This document shows positions 1 through 5,795 of a stretch of 10,555 bases of DNA, in pieces. Numbering within the stretch: the first letter of the stretch is position 1; each line of letters begins with the position of its first letter. Made by a program: the position numbers and the translations under genes. The DNA is from Tidjanibacter sp. (GTDB taxonomy: Bacteria > Bacteroidota > Bacteroidia > Bacteroidales > Rikenellaceae): NCBI GenBank assembly GCA_017379955.1, contig JAFNVE010000065.1, forward strand, positions 1 through 10,555. The letters are read 5' to 3'. The notes under the pieces were generated by a model that was not told the DNA's origin, searched no databases, and saw only the letters and a program-made list of their open reading frames with translations.

Positions 1-1265
1 GAGTAATCTTTCCACTTGTCGGGGTAGCCAATCTTCACGGTGAAGTTAGCGAGTTTCTCCTGTGCCTTAGCCTTGGTCTGGTCGCCCATCCAGTCGAGTG
101 CAGCGATATGCTCACCAAGTGCGGTTTGCAAGTTGGCAACCATCTCCAACATACGCTCCTTGTCGCTCTCGGCAAAATACTTGGAAACATAAATCTCACC
201 AACAGCCTCCGAAAGCAACGAGTTGGGTACTGCCATAGCACGCTTCCAGCGAGCACGCTGCTCCTGCTGACCCGAAAGGGTACGCTCGTAGAACTCAAAC
301 GATGCAGTAACAAAATCATCGCTGAGCGACGATGCAGCACCATCAACCAAGTGGGTAAGGAGGTAGTATTTCAAATCCTCAACGGGTGCGGTAGCAATCA
401 GATTGATAGTTGCGTCGAGAGCCGAGGGCTGACCAAGAATAATCTTATCGAACTTGCCTGCACCCATACCTGCAAAGTAGTTATCCCAATCCACAACGCT
501 ATACTTAGCCTTGAAGTCGGTCATCGACATAGGGTTATAACTGCGAGCAACATCGCGCAACTCCACATTGGTCCAAGCAGCCTCAGCGAGTGCATCCTCA
601 ATGCGCAAATCTGCATCGATAGCACGAAGCGCATCTGCCTCATCCATACCGATAAGGTGGAAGATGGTAGCAAGGTATTGCTTGTAGGCCTCGCGGATAT
701 GCTGGTTTGCGGGGTCGAGGTAGTAGTCGCGCTCACCCATAGTGAGGCCACCCTGCTGGATATACATCACATTATTGCGGCTGTCCATCATATCGGCATC
801 AACACCCACACCAAAGAAAGGCGAGCCATTGGAAGCGTGCATACGATAAATCTCGGCCAATACATCCTCGCGCGAGTCGATAGAGAGGATATTCTCTACA
901 TAGCTCATAATAGGCTCCGCACCCTCAGCATTGAGGCGCACCGAGTCAAGACCAAGTTTGTAGAGGTCGCTAATCTTCTGCTCCACACTACCTGCCTCAG
1001 CCTTCGACTTAGCCATATCGGCAAAGAGTTCGTTCAGGCGGATCTCGTTCTGCTCGCGCAACACATCAAACGAGCCATAGCGCGAAAATTCGGGCTTCAA
1101 GGGATTCTTAGCCTGCCAGCCACCGGTGGCATACTGATAGAAATCGTCCTGAAGGTTGATAGTTGTGTCCAAATTGGTCAAATCAATTCCTGGAACGCTG
1201 GTACTCTGCGACTTACAGCCAGAGAGAGCCGCCAACGCAAATGCAATAATCATACACTTTTTCAT
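1..1265 (-). CDS. M13-family (neprilysin/PepO-like) lipoprotein metallopeptidase, N-terminal part
   Basis: The minus-strand frame is open from the ATG at 1265 to the window edge (421 codons plus two bases), so the C-terminal part is missing. It starts with a lipoprotein signal peptide: KK, a hydrophobic stretch, then lipobox LSGC with the lipidated cysteine at residue 17. The mature part opens with DFYQYATGGW (residues 41-50), close to the DFYxYxNGxW signature at the start of the M13 N-terminal domain. QKISDLYKLGLD and ERDYYLDP follow, also typical of the family. M13 enzymes are about 680 residues long and carry the HExxH and ExxxD zinc motifs in the C-terminal third, which would lie outside the window, so activity cannot be judged. 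The expected role is cleavage of oligopeptides in the periplasm while anchored to a membrane. A good promoter sits just upstream. I chose the ATG at 1265 over the internal Met5 because it supplies the positive n-region. Family call firm; substrate unknown. Confidence 0.93.
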   Translation of the reverse strand, partial: MKKCMIIAFALAALSGCKSQSTSVPGIDLTNLDTTINLQDDFYQYATGGWQAKNPLKPEFSRYGSFDVLREQNEIRLNELFADMAKSKAEAGSVEQKISDLYKLGLDSVRLNAEGAEPIMSYVENILSIDSREDVLAEIYRMHASNGSPFFGVGVDADMMDSRNNVMYIQQGGLTMGERDYYLDPANQHIREAYKQYLATIFHLIGMDEADALRAIDADLRIEDALAEAAWTNVELRDVARSYNPMSMTDFKAKYSVVDWDNYFAGMGAGKFDKIILGQPSALDATINLIATAPVEDLKYYLLTHLVDGAASSLSDDFVTASFEFYERTLSGQQEQRARWKRAMAVPNSLLSEAVGEIYVSKYFAESDKERMLEMVANLQTALGEHIAALDWMGDQTKAKAQEKLANFTVKIGYPDKWKDY

Positions 1266-1288
1266 GTTAATAAAGTATTAAAGACCCG

Positions 1289-1320
1289 CAAAGATATTTT
1301 ATTTCAGGCCGAATATCAAA
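1289..1320 (-). promoter_or_regulatory. Bacteroidota-type promoter of the M13 peptidase gene
   Basis: On the minus strand TTTG (1320-1317) is followed after exactly 20 nt by TATCTTTG (1296-1289), matching the Bacteroidota -33/-7 consensus TTTG and TAnnTTTG recognised by the primary sigma factor of this phylum. It lies about 24 nt upstream of the ATG at 1265, leaving a short leader. This is the clearest promoter in the window and a main reason for the phylum assignment. Confidence 0.8.
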
Positions 1321-1399
1321 CCTATTAGCGAAAAAATAGACCTCGCGGCACGATATTCGCTCCTGAGCAACAATGTAAACATAAAATCAAGTAGTTAAG

Positions 1400-2704
1400 A
1401 TGAAAAGATTAATCGTAATTATTATGGCAACAACACTTAGCACAACACTCTCTGCCCAACAGCTTTCAGCCGAAGAGAGCGACCCCAAAACCACAAAATA
1501 CATGCAGGGCTACCCTCCCCCTGCCGACAAGCGCATCAATGCACGCGACGGCTCCTTTTTCGAATTTCCCGCCCTGCGTTACAGCGTCTGCCATATGAGG
1601 GAGTTTATGCCCACGGTCGGCGTTGAGAGGCTCAACCGAACACCCACGCACTGCTTTGAGTACTGCCTCGACCCCAATATCGACAACCTTACATTTACCC
1701 CGACAGGAACAACAGACACACTTACATTTGCCGAGTCGCTACCGCTGAACTACACAGACGGCATACTGATTCTGCATCGCGGAAAGATTATCTACGAGCG
1801 TTACTTTGGCGAACTCACTTCTGAGCGAGTGCATGCAGTGATGTCGGTCACCAAGTCGCTAACGGGAACTCTTGCCTCGGTATTGGCAGTGGAGGGGGTG
1901 ATAGACACAGCACAAACCGTGGCCTACTACATCCCCGAACTTGCCGAGTCGGGATTTGGCGATGCCACGGTGCGTCAGGTGATGGATATGACAACCGCAA
2001 TCAAATACAGCGAAGACTACACCGACCCAGAGGCTGAGGTGTGGAAATTCTCGGCAGCAGGCAATGCGATGATAGAACACCCCGAGGGGACACCACAAGG
2101 CTACTACGACTATCTACCGCAGATTGTTAAGGATGGCGAGCACGGCAATGTATTTGGCTATCGCACGGTAAATAGCGATGTGCTTGGTTGGATTATTGCA
2201 CGCGCATCGGGTAAAACGGTTGCCGAGTTGATGCAGGAGGTATTTTGGGGCCAGATGGGTATGGAACTCGATGGGTATTATCAGGTGGATGCGCTCGGTA
2301 TTCCCTTTGCAGGCGGTGGCTTTAATGCCGGACTTAGGGACTTGGCACGCTTTGGCGAGATGATTCGACTTGGTGGCACTTGGCGAGGAGTTCAGATAAT
2401 CCCAGAGGAGGCAGTCAAGGATATCACCGAGGGTGGTAGTGCCGAGCCTTTTGCCCGCTCAACCTATGCCAAAGGGCTTCCAGGATGGAGTTATAGAGAT
2501 ATGTGGTGGAAGAGCAATAATAAGGATGGTGCATTTATGGCGCGTGGCGTTCACGGACAGGCAATATATATAGACCCCGCAGCTGAAATGGTGCTTATTC
2601 GCTTGGCTTCAAGCGACAAGGCAAGCAACACCTTGCTCGACCCGATGTCATTACCGGCATATCAAGCAGTAGCAGATTACTTGAAAGGGAAGAGGGAGAT
2701 TTAG
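1400..2704 (+). CDS. Exported serine hydrolase, beta-lactamase / 6-aminohexanoate-dimer hydrolase (NylB-like) fold
   Basis: A complete 434-residue protein. A type I signal peptide (Lys-Arg start, hydrophobic residues 4-17, likely cleavage after LSA at residue 19) sends it to the periplasm. The serine-hydrolase signature is SVTK at 149-152, with Ser149 as nucleophile and Lys152 as general base. The second motif is Y254 in FGYRTVNSDVLGW, and GVHGQ (383-387) stands where class C beta-lactamases have KTG. This combination (SxxK, YxxxNxDVLGW, GxHGQ) resembles the NylB/esterase branch more than true antibiotic-inactivating beta-lactamases. It probably hydrolyses an amide or ester, but the substrate is not visible. 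Residues 20-115 are an N-terminal extension before the catalytic core. The gene is divergent from the M13 peptidase gene, with 134 bp between the two starts, and is followed by a strong terminator. I found no clear TTTG/TAnnTTTG promoter for it. Family call firm; an esterase or D-amino-acid peptidase cannot be excluded. Confidence 0.9.
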   Translation: MKRLIVIIMATTLSTTLSAQQLSAEESDPKTTKYMQGYPPPADKRINARDGSFFEFPALRYSVCHMREFMPTVGVERLNRTPTHCFEYCLDPNIDNLTFTPTGTTDTLTFAESLPLNYTDGILILHRGKIIYERYFGELTSERVHAVMSVTKSLTGTLASVLAVEGVIDTAQTVAYYIPELAESGFGDATVRQVMDMTTAIKYSEDYTDPEAEVWKFSAAGNAMIEHPEGTPQGYYDYLPQIVKDGEHGNVFGYRTVNSDVLGWIIARASGKTVAELMQEVFWGQMGMELDGYYQVDALGIPFAGGGFNAGLRDLARFGEMIRLGGTWRGVQIIPEEAVKDITEGGSAEPFARSTYAKGLPGWSYRDMWWKSNNKDGAFMARGVHGQAIYIDPAAEMVLIRLASSDKASNTLLDPMSLPAYQAVADYLKGKREI

Positions 2705-2790
2705 GGAGTGTAGGGAATTTAGAGAATTTAGGGAAAATTCTTCAAACTCACTGAGTTCACTAATCTCCTTAAACTCTTTAAACTCCCTAC
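2700..2790. repeat. 9-nt tandem repeats in inverted orientation (imperfect inverted repeat)
   Basis: Starting at the serine hydrolase stop codon there are four 9-nt units: TTTAGGGAG (2700), TGTAGGGAA (2709), TTTAGAGAA (2718) and TTTAGGGAA (2727). Facing them are three inverted units: AATCTCCTT (2762), AAACTCTTT (2771) and AAACTCCCT (2780). The arms 2710-2739 and 2761-2790 match as reverse complements at 24 of 30 positions, some mismatches being G-U compatible. Between them is a small palindrome, AACTCA-C-TGAGTT (2745-2757). No coding capacity. Function unknown; possibly an intergenic repeat family of the genome. Confidence 0.7.
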
Positions 2791-2792
2791 AA

Positions 2793-2827
2793 AAAACTGA
2801 GAGCAGTTCGATACTGCTCTCAGTTTT
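2793..2827. terminator. Bidirectional intrinsic terminator between convergent genes
   Basis: A perfect 14-bp stem: AAAACTGAGAGCAG (2793-2806) pairs with CTGCTCTCAGTTTT (2814-2827) around a 7-nt loop (2807-2813). A-tract and T-tract flanks give a U-run on both strands, best on the minus strand where six A (2791-2796) become six U. It can end transcription of the serine hydrolase gene coming from the left and of the ZIP gene coming from the right. Confidence 0.9.
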
Positions 2828-2833
2828 AGTAAA

Positions 2834-2861
2834 TTTTGAATCTTGAATTTTGCATTTTGAA
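2834..2861. repeat. 7-nt tandem repeat, four copies of TTTTGAA type
   Basis: Four consecutive heptamers with exact 7-nt period: TTTTGAA (2834), TCTTGAA (2841), TTTTGCA (2848) and TTTTGAA (2855). Copies 1 and 4 are identical; copies 2 and 3 each differ by one base. It is AT-rich and non-coding and begins 7 nt after the terminator stem. Function unknown. Confidence 0.6.
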
Positions 2862-2884
2862 TTAAAAAGTCATATGATAGAGGA

Positions 2885-2966
2885 AATTTTGTGCTTCGTG
2901 ATGAAAGGCGAGCCGAAGTTTACTGAGCGTAAATGAGGCGAAGCCTTTCGAAGGAAGTGCAAAATT
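2885..2966 (+). repeat. 82-nt imperfect inverted repeat / structured RNA candidate
   Basis: Three nested helices are visible. The outer arms 2885-2897 and 2954-2966 (13 bp) pair fully if two G-U pairs are allowed on the plus strand. The middle arms are GAAAGGC (2903-2909) with GCCTTTC (2943-2949). The tip is TTTAC (2919-2923) with GTAAA (2929-2933) around a 5-nt loop. Unpaired bulges separate the helices. The two G-U pairs would become A-C mismatches in a minus-strand transcript, so if this is an RNA structure the plus strand is favoured. That is the opposite of the ZIP gene it follows. It could be a repeat family, a small RNA or a palindromic DNA element; I cannot tell which. Confidence 0.55.
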
Positions 2967-2984
2967 AACCAATCAGATGGTTTT

Positions 2985-3776
2985 TTACCCTAGGGCAACA
3001 TCCAATATCATCATCACAGTAAACCCTGCCATCACACCCCAAGTGCCGAGGTGGGAGTGTTCAGAAATCTTGGCATCGGGTATCAAATCTTCGGCAACAA
3101 CAAAAATCATCGCACCTGCCGCAAAGGCCAACATCCACGGATGCAAATCGATAATATGGGTCGAAAGATAGTAGCCAAGCAGTGCCGACAGAGGTTCAAC
3201 AACACCACTTGCGGTGCCAAACCAAAAGGCTCTGCGATTGCTACCCACAACATTTCGCATCGGGAGCGCAACGGCAGCACCCTCGGGGATATTCTGCACA
3301 CAGATACCGATAGCCAAGCCAAGCGCAGCCATATATGCCGCCATATCGCCCGCCACGGCAGCCGCACCAAAGGCAAAACCCACTGCCAAGCCCTCGGGGA
3401 TATTGTGAATAGTTACGGCAAAGAATAGTTTTATTGTTTTGTGTATCTGCGATTTGGGGCCTTCCTCCTCGTGAGTGTGGTTGTGGATATGAGGAATAAC
3501 CCTGTCGAGCAGCACAAGGAAGAGTCCACCAATCAAGAAGCCAACAGCGGCAGGCACCCAACTCAGGTCACCCCACTTAGCACTTGCGCTATCGATAGCA
3601 GGTATCAGCAGCGACCAAACGGAGGCGGCAATCATAATACCTCCCGCAAATCCCAAAAACAGAGTATTCAATCTCTCCGACAGTTCTTTGCGCACAAAGA
3701 GCACCACCGCAGAGCCGAGGGTTGTACCCAGAAAGAGCAGTACAAAACCCAATATAGTCAGTTGTGTTGTAGTCAT
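2985..3776 (-). CDS. ZIP-family divalent metal transporter (GufA/ZIP11-like)
   Basis: A 263-residue inner-membrane protein with about eight hydrophobic segments, the usual size for bacterial ZIP proteins. The family metal-site motifs are both present: HNIPEG (H124, E128) in transmembrane helix 4 and QNIPEG (Q161, E165) in helix 5. GVVEP (E194) and VVAEDLIPDA (E229, D230) follow in later helices. A cytosolic histidine loop, HIHNHTH (97-102 region), sits between helices 3 and 4, as is common in ZIP transporters. ZIP proteins import zinc, iron, manganese or other divalent ions. Which ion is used here cannot be read from sequence, and nickel for the nearby urease is only a possibility. The gene is divergent from the porin gene, with 122 bp between starts, and ends toward the terminator at 2793-2827. 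A TAnnTTTG box (3825-3818) lies about 42 nt before the ATG. The family call is secure. Confidence 0.93.
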   Translation of the reverse strand: MTTTQLTILGFVLLFLGTTLGSAVVLFVRKELSERLNTLFLGFAGGIMIAASVWSLLIPAIDSASAKWGDLSWVPAAVGFLIGGLFLVLLDRVIPHIHNHTHEEEGPKSQIHKTIKLFFAVTIHNIPEGLAVGFAFGAAAVAGDMAAYMAALGLAIGICVQNIPEGAAVALPMRNVVGSNRRAFWFGTASGVVEPLSALLGYYLSTHIIDLHPWMLAFAAGAMIFVVAEDLIPDAKISEHSHLGTWGVMAGFTVMMILDVALG

Positions 3777-3817
3777 ATTCTCTAATTATTTCAATCTCTT
3801 TAATAATTGCTATAACA

Positions 3818-3825
3818 CAAAAATA
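3818..3825 (-). promoter_or_regulatory. Probable -7 box of the ZIP transporter gene
   Basis: The minus strand reads TATTTTTG (3825-3818), an exact match to the Bacteroidota -7 consensus TAnnTTTG. The expected -33 position (about 3846-3849) has no TTTG, so the promoter may be weak or activator-dependent. The palindrome at 3835-3855 covers that position. Confidence 0.5.
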
Positions 3826-3834
3826 CACAAATTT

Positions 3835-3855
3835 TTCCAATTCGCACCATTGGAA
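3835..3855. promoter_or_regulatory. Candidate operator, palindrome TTCCAAT-N7-ATTGGAA
   Basis: A perfect 7-bp inverted repeat with a 7-nt spacer: TTCCAAT (3835-3841) and ATTGGAA (3849-3855). It sits in the divergent ZIP/porin intergenic region, over the -33 position of the ZIP promoter. Size and symmetry fit a dimeric regulator site. I do not recognise it as a known Zur, Fur or NikR box, so the regulator is unknown. Confidence 0.45.
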
Positions 3856-3873
3856 CACTCTTTGACAAAGGCA

Positions 3874-3893
3874 ATCGGTAAACCAAAACCGAT
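3874..3893 (+). promoter_or_regulatory. Small hairpin just upstream of the porin start codon
   Basis: ATCGGT (3874-3879) and ACCGAT (3888-3893) form a 6-bp stem with an 8-nt loop, ending 5 nt before the ATG at 3899. In mRNA it would sit in the ribosome-binding region and could limit translation. It is short, so a chance occurrence is quite possible. Confidence 0.35.
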
Positions 3894-3898
3894 GTATT

Positions 3899-4948
3899 AT
3901 GTCAAGATTTTTATTCGTTTTAGCAGTTGCACTCAGCACCACAATCACAAGTAAGGCTCAGAGTGCAATAGAGATAGAAGTCAACTACACTACCGAATTT
4001 CTCTACGGATTTGACACCGACAAAGCCAATTGGGCCAATGTTCTCGATGTTGATTTTTCGCGTAATCTATGGCGGGGTGGAAATATTCGCCTCAACCTAC
4101 TCTCATCGGACAATCTGCGCGACACGCGAGGCAAAGAGCCGATTGCACCCGATTTGGAGATATTCTCAGCCATTGAGGAGGAGAGCAGCCCGCTCACTCT
4201 GTTTATCTTCGGTATCAGTCAGAAAATCGGCATATCGGATGTATTTCTCGGGGTGCGTAACGTAAACGAAGATTACTTTGACACCCCTTGGAACTCGCTA
4301 TTCACTTCCCCATCCAATGGACTATATCCCTGCATCTCGGAGGGCTACCCGCTTGCAGATGCGCCACGTTCGGCTCTCTGTCTGCATAGCGAGATGCGAT
4401 TTTCGGAGCGTTGGCTCTACAAGAGTTCGCTGTACAATGGCGTAGCGACAAATGATTGGCTGAGGGTATTCAACTTCCGTCCTCGCAAACAAGGTCTCCT
4501 TGCCATCTCCGAACTCAGTTATTCGGGTCGCGAGGGGAGTTATGTTGGCTCCTATCATCTCGGGACCGTATTTGGCGACTGCTACGATGAGGAGAGAGGC
4601 AAGAAGGTCAAGAACGACTCATTTTGGCTACTTGCCGAGCAACCTCTCTACTATTCCCGTAGCGGGCAGACATTGCAACTACTCTTGCAGGGTGGCTACT
4701 CCACTGCGGGCAGTTGTCGCGGTTACTTTGGCATTGGCACCATTTGGCGCGGGCTATTCCAAAAGAGTGACTATGTAGGTCTGTTGGCTCAACGCTCGTT
4801 CCACGACGCGGGCGACGAGACAGATTGGGAACTCACCTATGCTATGGAGTGGGGACCGGCAACCATACAGCCCGCACTGCACCTGCTCTTTGGTGGGGAT
4901 AAGACCCGCGCCATTGGTGTGATGAAGATAGTGATGGAGTTCAACTAA
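3899..4948 (+). CDS. OprB-type outer-membrane porin
   Basis: A complete 349-residue protein with a signal peptide (residues 1-20, cleavage after SKA). The rest alternates polar and hydrophobic residues in short stretches typical of an outer-membrane beta barrel. Family landmarks resemble OprB/carbohydrate-selective porins: GVRNVNEDYF (118-127), the YP segment near 150, SLYNG (177-181), and FNFRPRKQGLLAISELSYS (191-209). It would let small solutes through the outer membrane; selectivity cannot be read from sequence. Four cysteines in the mature chain (C145, C161, C228, C273) are unusual for a porin. The last residues are MEFN, so the usual terminal aromatic is one residue in from the end. The overlapping ATG at 3892 is in another frame and closes quickly. 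The gene is divergent from ZIP and overlaps the end of crcB by 4 nt. The barrel call is firm, the OprB assignment fairly good. Confidence 0.8.
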   Translation: MSRFLFVLAVALSTTITSKAQSAIEIEVNYTTEFLYGFDTDKANWANVLDVDFSRNLWRGGNIRLNLLSSDNLRDTRGKEPIAPDLEIFSAIEEESSPLTLFIFGISQKIGISDVFLGVRNVNEDYFDTPWNSLFTSPSNGLYPCISEGYPLADAPRSALCLHSEMRFSERWLYKSSLYNGVATNDWLRVFNFRPRKQGLLAISELSYSGREGSYVGSYHLGTVFGDCYDEERGKKVKNDSFWLLAEQPLYYSRSGQTLQLLLQGGYSTAGSCRGYFGIGTIWRGLFQKSDYVGLLAQRSFHDAGDETDWELTYAMEWGPATIQPALHLLFGGDKTRAIGVMKIVMEFN

Positions 4949-5328
4949 GCACCTTTTATTATTGTTCGTCCTATCCACACCAGCACAAGACCAAGCAGGA
5001 AGGTTGCCGAGGAGTACAAGGCAAACTGAAACCAACGATGGTCGGCAAGGAGCAGATACATATCATCAGCAAAGGATGAAAAAGTTGTCAAACCACCACA
5101 AAAGCCTGTGATAAGAAAGACATTTGCCACAGGCGATACCAATTGGTGTCGCTCGGCAAGGCCAAAGAGAATACCAATCAGAAAACTACCCACCAGATTG
5201 ACCACAAAAGTCCCCCACGGAAAGTGGCTATGGGTGAGATGGGTAAAGAGTTTGCCTGTCAGGTAGCGGAGAGCGGAGCCGAAAAAGCCACCAAGTCCAG
5301 CGAAGAAGATAAGTTTTAAGGTCTGCAT
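4945..5328 (-). CDS. crcB: CrcB/Fluc fluoride channel
   Basis: A 127-residue, four-helix inner-membrane protein of normal Fluc length. The family signatures are GGFFGSALRY (13-22), WGTFVVNLVGSFLIG (38-52) with the pore asparagine N44, and GFCGGLTTFSSF (75-86) with the phenylalanine-box residues F83 and F86. Fluc proteins act as antiparallel dimers that let fluoride leave the cytoplasm. The start is the ATG at 5328. An upstream in-frame ATG at 5385 would add 19 residues lacking family similarity, so I did not use it. The gene is transcribed away from ureA, with 156 bp between the two starts, and converges on the porin gene with overlapping stops and no terminator between. I did not recognise the conserved fluoride-riboswitch sequence in its leader. 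Only one crcB copy is in the window. Function call firm. Confidence 0.94.
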   Translation of the reverse strand: MQTLKLIFFAGLGGFFGSALRYLTGKLFTHLTHSHFPWGTFVVNLVGSFLIGILFGLAERHQLVSPVANVFLITGFCGGLTTFSSFADDMYLLLADHRWFQFALYSSATFLLGLVLVWIGRTIIKGA

Positions 5329-5357
5329 AATTGTACAATATTTAAGGTTAAACACAT

Positions 5358-5373
5358 TTGCCGCAAAGGGCAA
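5358..5373. promoter_or_regulatory. Small inverted repeat in the crcB/ureA intergenic region
   Basis: TTGCC (5358-5362) and GGCAA (5369-5373) form a perfect 5-bp inverted repeat with a 6-nt spacer, 29 nt upstream of the crcB start. It may be a protein site or a weak hairpin in the crcB leader. The arms are short and chance is possible. Confidence 0.25.
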
Positions 5374-5379
5374 TTCTAA

Positions 5380-5410
5380 TGCCACGAATAGTTCACGGAG
5401 AGGTGTGGCA
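5380..5410. promoter_or_regulatory. Inverted repeat TGCCAC-N19-GTGGCA between crcB and ureA
   Basis: A perfect 6-bp inverted repeat (arms 5380-5385 and 5405-5410) near the centre of the 156-bp divergent region. It may be a regulator site or a hairpin in either leader. No clear TTTG/TAnnTTTG promoter is visible for ureA or crcB, so its position relative to the start sites is unknown. Confidence 0.3.
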
Positions 5411-5435
5411 AAGTATTTGTTTACTAAAAATCACG

Positions 5436-5459
5436 TCATCGAGTCGGAAGGCTCGGTGA
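5436..5459 (+). promoter_or_regulatory. Strong hairpin with GNRA tetraloop in the ureA leader
   Basis: The plus-strand RNA UCAUCGAGUC (5436-5445) pairs with GGCUCGGUGA (5450-5459) over 10 base pairs, two of them G-U, and is closed by the tetraloop GGAA (5446-5449), a GNRA loop. It ends 25 nt before the ureA start. There is no U-run after it on the plus strand, so it is not a standard terminator. A role in mRNA stability, translation or protein binding is possible. I do not recognise it as a known riboswitch class. Confidence 0.55.
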
Positions 5460-5484
5460 TATCACTAATTAAAAAATCAAAACT

Positions 5485-5787
5485 ATGCATTTGACACCGA
5501 AAGAGATTGACAAACTGATGTTGCTCTCGCTTGGCGAGATTGCCGAGCGTCGCAAACAGAAGGGGTTAAAACTGAACTACCCCGAGTCGGTAGCCTACAT
5601 CACCAGCGCAGCACTCGAAGGAGCTCGCGAGGGTAAGAGCGTCGAGGAGGTGATGAGCAGTGCCGCCAAGGTACTCACCCGCGATGATGTGATGGAGGGG
5701 GTTGCCGATATGATAACACTACTCCAAGTCGAAGCGGTATTTACCGACGGCTCGCGATTGGTTAGTATTCATAACCCCATAAAATAG
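5485..5787 (+). CDS. ureA: Urease subunit gamma
   Basis: A 100-residue protein of exactly the usual gamma-subunit length, beginning with the family start [11 protein letters not shown]. Further conserved blocks are [14 protein letters not shown] (21-34), [19 protein letters not shown] (39-57) and the C-terminal VSIHNPI (93-99). UreA packs with UreB and UreC in the (alpha-beta-gamma) trimeric unit of urease, which hydrolyses urea in the cytoplasm. It is the first gene of the operon and starts behind an A-rich leader without Shine-Dalgarno sequence, with a hairpin 25 nt upstream. ureB begins 8 nt after its stop. The separate gamma and beta genes are the common bacterial arrangement, unlike the fused form of Helicobacter. 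Confidence 0.98.
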   Translation: MHLTPKEIDKLMLLSLGEIAERRKQKGLKLNYPESVAYITSAALEGAREGKSVEEVMSSAAKVLTRDDVMEGVADMITLLQVEAVFTDGSRLVSIHNPIK

Positions 5788-5795
5788 AGCAGATT

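Noticed and set aside
108..1328. 406-codon open frame on the plus strand
   Set aside because: It lies antisense to the M13 peptidase gene, which has a lipobox, family motifs and a promoter. The plus-strand translation has no recognisable domain and no signal; it is a codon-usage shadow.
2700..2966. CRISPR array or insertion-sequence remnant
   Set aside because: Repeat units are only 7-9 nt without spacers, and there is no transposase fragment or target-site duplication that I can see.
5329..5385. Longer CrcB starting at 5385
   Set aside because: The extra 19 residues do not resemble Fluc N termini, and the start at 5328 gives the usual length with the GGxxG motif near the N terminus.
5329..5470. 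Fluoride riboswitch in the crcB leader
   Set aside because: The minus strand contains GATGAC, but I could not find the other conserved crcB-motif segments or the pseudoknot pairing. A covariance search would settle it.
5329..5484. NikR operator (GTATGA-N16-TCATAC) controlling urease
   Set aside because: No such half-site pair is visible in the ureA upstream region.
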